From Trichormus_B sp936914905 (GTDB lineage Bacteria; Cyanobacteriota; Cyanobacteriia; Cyanobacteriales; Nostocaceae), in the NCBI RefSeq assembly GCF_039871975.1, contig NZ_JBDPLL010000001.1: a stretch of 64,000 nucleotides of DNA; one strand, given 5' to 3'. The first letter of the stretch is position 1, and each line of letters starts with the position of its first letter. The position numbers and the translations under genes are program-made. The notes beneath the pieces are model-generated. The model saw only the letters and a program-made list of their open reading frames with translations. It was not told the origin of the DNA and ran no database searches. Of this stretch, positions 58,335-64,000 are shown piece after piece.

Positions 58335-60225
58335 ATGCTGGCTTTTTTTACAACAATCCGAGATGCCATTACTCATTGGTGGTATAAGTTCACGCTCCAA
58401 ACCAAACTCTTAGCTGTTGCTACCCTGGTCGTTTCCCTGGTAATGAGTGGCCTGACATTTTGGGCAGTGAATACAATTCAGCAAGATGCACGTCTCAATG
58501 ATACCCGTTTCGGCCGTGACCTGGGATTACTACTGGCTTCTAATGTTGCTCCACTCATCGCTGATCACAATCTTACAGAAGTTGCCCAATTTTCCCAACG
58601 TTTCTACAGCAGCACATCCAGCGTGCGTTATATGCTTTATGCCGATGAAACAGGAAAAATCTTTTTCGGCATTCCATTCTGGGAACCAGAAGTAGAAAAC
58701 TCTCTCACCATCAAACGGAAAATGCAACTACCAGAAGATTATCCTAGCGATGATGACCAGCCAATGGTACGCCAACATACAACCCCGGACGGCATAGTCA
58801 CAGATGTATTTATTCCCTTAATAGTGGATAAAAAATACCTAGGTGTCTTAGCTATCGGCATCAACCCTAACCAAACAGCAGTTATTTCCACCAACTTCAC
58901 CCGTGATGTCACAATTGCCGTCTTTATCACGATTTGGGTGATGGTGATATTAGCAGGAGTAATCAACGCGTTAACTATTACTAAACCCATTAAAGAACTA
59001 CTCGTAGGAGTAAAACAAATTGCCGCAGGGAATTTTAAACAGCGAATAGACCTCCCACTAGGAGGAGAACTAGGAGAACTTATTTTCAGCTTTAATGAAA
59101 TGGCAGAGCGTCTAGAACGCTATGAAGAACAAAATATTGAAGAACTAACAGCCGAAAAAGCCAAGTTAGAAACCTTAGTTTCCACCATTGCCGATGGAGC
59201 AGTATTGATTGACAATAATATGCAGATCATTTTAGTCAACCCCACAGCTAGACGCATTTTCGGCTGGGAAGGCGTTGATGTTGTAGGCAAAAATGTACTT
59301 CATAACTTACCTCAAAGTCTACAAATAGAAATCACCCGCACTTTATATGAAATGGCCGCCGGTGAATGTGAAAGTGCAGAATTCCGCATTGCCCTCCAGC
59401 AACCCACCAATCGCACAATCCGCATTCTCTTAACAACAGTCCTCAACCTGCAAAGAGAAAGTATCAAAGGTATTGCCATTACAGTTCAAGACATCACCCG
59501 TGAAGTAGAACTGAATGAAGCCAAAAGCCAATTTATCAGCAACATTTCCCACGAACTACGCACACCTCTATTTAATATCAAAACCTATATTGAAACTCTG
59601 CATGACTACGGTGAAGACTTAAGTGCAGAAGAACGCCGAGAATTTCTCCAAACTGTTAATCATGAAACCGACAGACTGACCCGCTTAGTTAACGATGTTT
59701 TAGACTTATCAAAACTTGAATCCGGACGCACGTATAATTTTGACGGAGTTGATTTGGCACAAGCATTAGAACAGACACTACGTACTTACCAACTCAATGC
59801 CAAAGACAAAGGACTTGAAATAGTTCAGGAAGTCCCTCCCAACTTACCCTTAGTTATAGGTAATTACGATTTATTACTGCAGGTCTTTGGTAACTTAATC
59901 GGTAATGCACTAAAATTCACAAAAGCAGGAGGGAAAGTCGCAATTCGAGCCTACCAGCTGCATCCTCAACCACATTTTGCCTTATCTTCTCCTGATACAG
60001 ACTCGGTTAAAACAGAAAACCACACCCACACAATACTAAACGAACATAATCATTGTTCCAAAATACGGATTGAAATAAGTGATACAGGAATTGGTATCGC
60101 CCCAGAAGACGAACAGGCAATCTTTGACCGCTTTTTTCGAGTAGAAAATCGAGTTCATACCCTTGAAGGCACAGGTTTAGGTCTGTCAATTGTCAGAAAT
60201 ATTATGCAAAGGCATCATAGTCAGG
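58335..60225 (+). CDS. nblS: NblS/Hik33-type sensor histidine kinase, cut by assembly gap
   Basis: About 630 residues are visible. There are two membrane helices (about 25-48 and 195-218) around a periplasmic domain, a HAMP domain (ITKPIKELLVGVKQIAAGNF), a PAS domain (about 280-385) and HisKA with the phospho-acceptor His406 in SNISHELRTPLFNIK. The ATPase part shows N box GNLIGNALKFTKAGG, DTGIGIAPEDEQAIFDRFF and GTGLGLSIVRNIM. NblS (Hik33/DspA) controls high-light and nutrient-stress responses, including phycobilisome breakdown. The last few residues fall in the N gap, so the end is unknown, not mutated. A weak ribosome site precedes the ATG. Confidence 0.95.
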
Positions 60226-60325
60226 NNNNNNNNNNNNNNNNNNNNNNNNNNNNNNNNNNNNNNNNNNNNNNNNNNNNNNNNNNNNNNNNNNNNNNNNNNN
60301 NNNNNNNNNNNNNNNNNNNNNNNNN
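60226..60325. other. Assembly gap of 100 N
   Basis: Exactly 100 N separate the nblS end from the next sequence. A run of exactly 100 is commonly used for gaps of unknown size, so the true distance and missing genes are unknown. Confidence 0.95.
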
Positions 60326-60588
60326 TAACAGCATGTATTAATCCTCCGGGGGGTAGTAGCGTAACTTCATCTCAATTTATGAAAAAACAGTATAAATACG
60401 ATCTTAGCTCCAATTATTTACTACCTGCGATTGCAGGTCAGAACCTGATCACAGATGACCGCTGTATATGGACACAATTATCTATTCCTTTGGATAGATA
60501 TGTGGCAACTGAAATTTATACCGTCTTAGAATCTATCTGGAATGATAATTATGCTACATCACAGTCTTTGTTTTTAACAAAGTATTAA
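60326..60588 (+). CDS. Unrecognised C-terminal coding fragment after the gap
   Basis: An open frame enters from the gap and ends at 60588, giving about 87 residues, including NYLLPAIAGQNLITDDRCIW and IYTVLESIWNDNYATSQSLF. I do not recognise it. It is not the NblS C-terminus by its sequence. It could be the end of a gene lost in the gap or a chance frame. Confidence 0.3.
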
Positions 60589-60725
60589 ATATCCCACTTG
60601 TATTATTTAGTCCTAATATATTCAGATCAGCTTTTTCAAATTTTTTTCAAATTTATTAATGATAAGAATAGTCAGTCTCAAGGTGGTAAGTAGGTACTCT
60701 ATAAAAGTAGAAATTTGAAAATATA

Positions 60726-61386
60726 CTTTTGTGGCAACTCAACTGGTCAACATTTACTCTCAGGCTTTCAAGCCAATAAGGAGAAACAGAAAGATTCAAT
60801 GCTCGTTTAATTGAATTGACACGATTGGTAGCACTGATGGGAGTAACTTTTATGGTTGCGGTCGCATCTTATAACCATCATTTTATTACATTGTGGGTAG
60901 GAGAAGATAGTTTTGGTGGTGATGGACTCACCAGTAGCCTGTAATGGATTCTTACAAGGGCTTTTATCGCTGGGATGGTGTTTTGGTGGTACTGGCAAGC
61001 AACCTAAATTAGTTCGACCTGCAAAGGAATTAATTTTTTATCCAGCCTAATCTGCACTTACTTTTTTGGTATTAATAGTCCGCTGTTAGGTACTTTTATT
61101 AAATTTACAACCGTCAGTTTATGGTAGTTGCCCCTATTAATGTGAGAAGTGTTTGGTACATCGTTGAAACAGCTTTTTTTAGCAGTTGCTCAACCTTTAA
61201 CAATTAGACTTCCTTAGGGTTTAGCAGTTTGGTATATGGCTAAAAGCCACACTCCTTGGGACTACTTAGGATTAGCTACAAAAATTGGTTTGACTGTACT
61301 AATCTACCTGATTATAGCTTGGTTATTAGTACTGAATAAATCTGAGCATCAGCAGTGGATCAATAGGTTACCTATGCTGTTTTAAA
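60726..61386 (+). pseudogene. Polysaccharide flippase (Wzx-like), decayed C-terminal part
   Basis: Translation across frames gives FNARLIELTRLVALMGVTFM, AVASYNHHFITLWVGEDSFG, ICTYFFGINSPLLGTFIKFT, EVFGTSLKQLFLAVAQPLTI, GLAVWYMAKSHTPWDYLGLA and VLIYLIIAWLLVLNKSEHQQ. These are the last helices of an oligosaccharide flippase. Multiple stops and frameshifts are present. The N-terminal half is absent or lies in the gap region. It would have exported lipid-linked sugar units. Confidence 0.75.
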
Positions 61387-61797
61387 TCTTTCATCGCAAG
61401 TAAATTTTTAGGTTGTACTCTTTATGGCTGCGGTGCTATAGACGTTTTTGTATCTAGTTTCGGAGATCAATCAAGATTAATTATATATGAAAGGATTGTG
61501 ACAGTATTCTATTTAATCAATAAAGTCAATATTCCCAAATATATATTTAGACTATTCCTCCAGATAGATGAGGAGTGAGAGAAATACATTATATCTTCAA
61601 GAATAAGACGTAATACTAGATAAAGAATTATCTAACTACTTCGTCTCTCAACTGCAGCCTACCTATTTATCTAATTTTTCTGCTAAATATCCCTCTCCCC
61701 AAAAGAGGCATTAATGACTTCAAATTATCCTTTTATAGGTTCTAATTTATGTAGAAACTATGGAGGGATTTTTTATTTTGCAACCAATGTTTATAAT
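61387..61797. other. Intergenic, nothing recognised
   Basis: AT-rich sequence between two pseudogenes with no readable coding remnant or repeat that I can support. Confidence 0.45.
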
Positions 61798-62360
61798 TTA
61801 ATGCTGGCGTTGGTAGCGGCCAATTAATTCTGCTTTTTCCAAAATATGGCCCTCCATTGCGCTTATAATTTGGCTTTTACTAGCACCAGTTGCTAAACTC
61901 AATTTTGATCTAAAGCATAAAGTTGGAAAAAATAGCGATGTATTCGACTAGGGGGAGAAAGACCACCATAACCCAACCTACCAAAATCATTTTGACCCTG
62001 TACACCACCACTAGGAATAGTTTTACTAGCAATTATTTTTTCTGGTAGTTGATTAACTGTGGGGGAAATATCATAAATTACCCAATGTACAAAAGTCTTT
62101 GCTGGTGCATCTAGATCATCAACAATTAATGCTAAACTTTGTGTTTCCGATGGAATTTCATCCTAGCTTAAGGGTGGGGAAATATCAGTACCATCACAGG
62201 TATCTGGTATATTTGGGAGGAATTAAGCCTTTATTTATAAAGGCACTACTCGTTAATTTCATGGTTTTCGCCTCCTGTTTGGATTGACTGCGATTACTAG
62301 CAAGACTACAACTACTAATCAGCCATAATCCTACTAATCCAAATATAGGGAAGCTTTAAT
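61798..62360 (-). pseudogene. YbhB/YbcL (Raf-kinase-inhibitor-like) lipoprotein, decayed
   Basis: The - strand reads a lipobox-type N-terminus FGLVGLWLISSCSLASNRSQ, then MKLTSSAFINKGLIPPKYT. After a frameshift and stops comes LIVDDLDAPAKTFVHWVIYD, then FGRLGYGGLSPPSRIHRYFF, FQLYALDQN and, in another frame, LATGASKSQIISAMEGHILE ending ELIGRYQRQH. These are PEBP-fold YbhB/YbcL blocks, including the GGLSPP ligand region. At least two frameshifts and two stops exist. The family's ligands in bacteria are unclear. Confidence 0.8.
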
Positions 62361-62552
62361 TGAGAGAACCTCTTCTTTGGGGCATGTATATTACTTTCTA
62401 TAAAGTGAATTAACAACAGTGTAACGTGCTTATGAAAAATATTTGTATTGCCAGCTAATACTCTAATCTAATACTCTAATACAGAGGAAAGTTTCAACTG
62501 AAGACTACTGGTAAAGTAAGTAGTGCGTAAATAATTCATCAAGTTAAAGGCT

Positions 62553-62867
62553 GTGCAGAAAATCCCAGACAAAGCCTTAGTAGTTCGAGGAGAACTCAAC
62601 CGTCCTGAAGATATCTAGGTGGAATAGGTCTTCACCCAAGTGGGATAACAGGAATTTCAGTGCAATGTGGAGTAGGATTATCAATAGAGGAGTTAACAGC
62701 AGTAATCCGTAGTAGGCAAATAGGTGTTACAACAGTAGGAGAACTTCGCAAAGCAGGTGGTGATGTAATCAGAACTTCTCGTATGGGTGCTCATGGAACG
62801 TTAACTGGCTTACACCCCTGAGGAAATCAACAATCTTCTAACACCTACAACTCCTAAACCAAAGTAA
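62553..62867 (+). pseudogene. Unrecognised small protein, frameshifted
   Basis: Three frames join to give IPDKALVVRGELNRPEDI, then GGIGLHPSGITGISVQCGVG, LSIEELTAVIRSRQIGVTTV, GELRKAGGDVIRTSRMGAHG and TLTGLTPEEINNLLTPTTPK. The composition is clearly protein-like, with two frameshifts and one stop. I do not recognise the family. The small size and tandem neighbours suggest a remnant of a toxin-immunity or similar accessory set, but that is a guess. Confidence 0.5.
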
Positions 62868-62888
62868 GCATTATTATGGAGATTATTA

Positions 62889-63201
62889 ATGTATACACCA
62901 GTAGATTCTTTAAAATCGTAGGTTGATTATTATCAACAAAAACTTTTGAATAATAAGTTGAGAGTTTTCGCAGACATTAATAATGCTGATGAAGAGGGTC
63001 ATCTTCGTTTAAACAGTATTGGTACAATTGATGATTTAGTAAATGAAAATATTGAATTACAAGATGGTAAAGTAATGACTCTTTATAGCGCAACATTTAG
63101 AAGTAGATAGAATAACTAAACATTCTCAAGAAGAGAACATTTGGGTCGCAGTTATTAATTGGGATAACATTAGGCAAGGGGATATAGATGAAAGTATCTA
63201 A
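62889..63201 (+). pseudogene. Unrecognised small protein with stop and frameshift
   Basis: From ATG 62889 the frame reads MYTPVDSLKS, a stop, then VDYYQQKLLNNKLRVFADIN, NADEEGHLRLNSIGTIDDLV and NENIELQDGKVMTLYS. After a frameshift it reads LEVDRITKHSQEENIWVAVI and NWDNIRQGDIDESI. It follows the previous remnant by 21 bases, and its end overlaps the next gene by 14 bases. The tight spacing suggests a former operon of three. The family is unknown. Confidence 0.5.
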
Positions 63202-63622
63202 AAGAAAATTTCTTGATTTTTTGGAAAAGCTAACAAATACTTTTGTAGTATTGCATAAATTTGTACATACTTCCAAACTAGATGATAAAAGATTAATCCA
63301 GAATGAGCCTGAAGGTTTACTGGATGGAATGAAAGATGATATAAAATACTCTCAGGCTACCCTTACTCATCACCAAGATATTAGCGATTATAAATTTTAC
63401 CAGCAATTTATTAATACTTTTAGGAAAGAAGAAGCTGATAGAGGATGGTATAAAAAGCTTGTACTAAGAGATTTTTTGCGTATACTCATGGGCAAGCCTG
63501 AATTACATCAAAGAATTAAAAACAGAGGAACCAATTTCGATGAATGTTTTGCTGTAACTTTTGCTAAGAGCAGGTTAATGATTCTGAAACTGTGCCGCAC
63601 CAAACAGAAGAGTAAGCAATAG
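63188..63622 (+). CDS. Hypothetical protein, helical
   Basis: The 144-residue product is hydrophilic and mostly helical (FLDFLEKLTNTFVVLHKFVH, YKFYQQFINTFRKEEADRGW, LRDFLRILMGKPELHQRIKN). I do not recognise it. It is the only open gene in the small set that starts at 62553. It may be intact or the surviving piece of a longer gene. Confidence 0.45.
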   Translation: MKVSKRKFLDFLEKLTNTFVVLHKFVHTSKLDDKRLIQNEPEGLLDGMKDDIKYSQATLTHHQDISDYKFYQQFINTFRKEEADRGWYKKLVLRDFLRILMGKPELHQRIKNRGTNFDECFAVTFAKSRLMILKLCRTKQKSKQ

Positions 63623-63728
63623 ACAGATTGAGAGAATTAATCTGCCGTCGTTAATCCTACTAGTTATCCAGTTTATTTCAAGGCCTTGCAATCAAAAAGC
63701 TAGAAGTCTAAGAATTATAAATTATTTA

Positions 63729-63989
63729 CTACCACTTCAAAAACGCTTCCTCAACTCCTTTCTCTCTCCTAATCTTCGAATCAATTTCAAACCAATTAAT
63801 AATCTGCCTTGTTGTTAACTCCTCAATCGGTACATCATATTCCTTGGCAATATGTTGTAAAATTCTCAAGGAAGAAATTGTCAATCTAGTTAAAAACTTT
63901 TCAGGAGAAGATAACAAAGCCGCATCAACTTGAGAGGATTCGTCTAGAGTTAAAAATTGAGTTGATGATTGATTAGGAGAAATATCCAT
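63729..63989 (-). CDS. Small conserved cyanobacterial protein
   Basis: The 86-residue product (MDISPNQSSTQFLTLDESSQ, then VDAALLSSPEKFLTRLTISS and LRILQHIAKEYDVPIEELTT) looks like a well-kept small helical protein. Similar short proteins occur in Nostocales, as far as I recall; no function is known to me. Its start lies 11 bases from the window edge, so an upstream partner cannot be seen. Confidence 0.65.
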   Translation of the reverse strand: MDISPNQSSTQFLTLDESSQVDAALLSSPEKFLTRLTISSLRILQHIAKEYDVPIEELTTRQIINWFEIDSKIRREKGVEEAFLKW

Positions 63990-64000
63990 AAAAATTCAAA

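Noticed and set aside
1..64000. tRNA or rRNA genes
   Set aside because: I looked for cloverleaf-type arms with GGTTCGA loops and for rRNA motifs in the gene-poor regions and found none that I could support.

Overview
The window comes from a heterocyst-forming cyanobacterium (Nostocales). Signs are repeated GCGATCGC (HIP1) octamers, two HetP-family genes, a HetC-like peptidase-transporter, an NblS-type kinase next to purD, remnants of a devBCA-type exporter, and typical Nostocales inverted-repeat elements. An unusually large share of the genes are broken by isolated stops, frameshifts and deletions. This recalls a host-restricted symbiont such as the Azolla cyanobiont; that species assignment is an inference.

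Layout. 1-5 kb: MFS transporter remnant, recA, and a GH116 glycosidase pseudogene with two in-frame stops. 5-10.3 kb: gene-poor DNA around a hetP-like gene, with miniature elements and a possible structured RNA. 10.3-21.9 kb: a peptide natural-product locus. On the + strand are an HTH regulator, a 1013-residue cNMP-C39-ABC exporter, a HlyD adaptor and a parvulin foldase. On the - strand are four double-glycine leader peptides, a phosphotransferase-fold kinase, a HopA1-family lyase and a second HetP-like gene. 22.3-27.8 kb: an M16 peptidase pair, a TetR regulator, a PPC-domain secreted protein and a dead comF. 28.5-34.8 kb: smc, a PRC-barrel protein and rsmG. 35.3-41.5 kb: decayed devBCA, Rpn nuclease, lipase and TPR genes, one intact small protein and rsmE. 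41.6-51.4 kb: aminopeptidase P pseudogene, secreted hypothetical, glucokinase, histidine phosphatase, a 0.68-kb inverted-repeat element, IS66 remnant, dead acireductone dioxygenase and photolyase. 51.6-55.4 kb: a 3.8-kb membrane-protein pseudogene. 55.5-60.2 kb: sugar epimerase, purD and nblS, the last cut by a 100-N assembly gap. 60.3-64 kb: flippase and YbhB pseudogenes, unrecognised remnants and two small hypothetical genes.

The most interesting part is the peptide locus. A split Ser/Thr kinase plus HopA1 lyase is the dehydration machinery known from thioamitides and class V lanthipeptides. Here it sits with four precursors that contain no cysteine at all, so a lanthionine product is not possible from these peptides. 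The exporter module (C39 peptidase-ABC, HlyD, parvulin) fits leader removal and secretion. The surrounding decay makes it notable that all its genes are intact.
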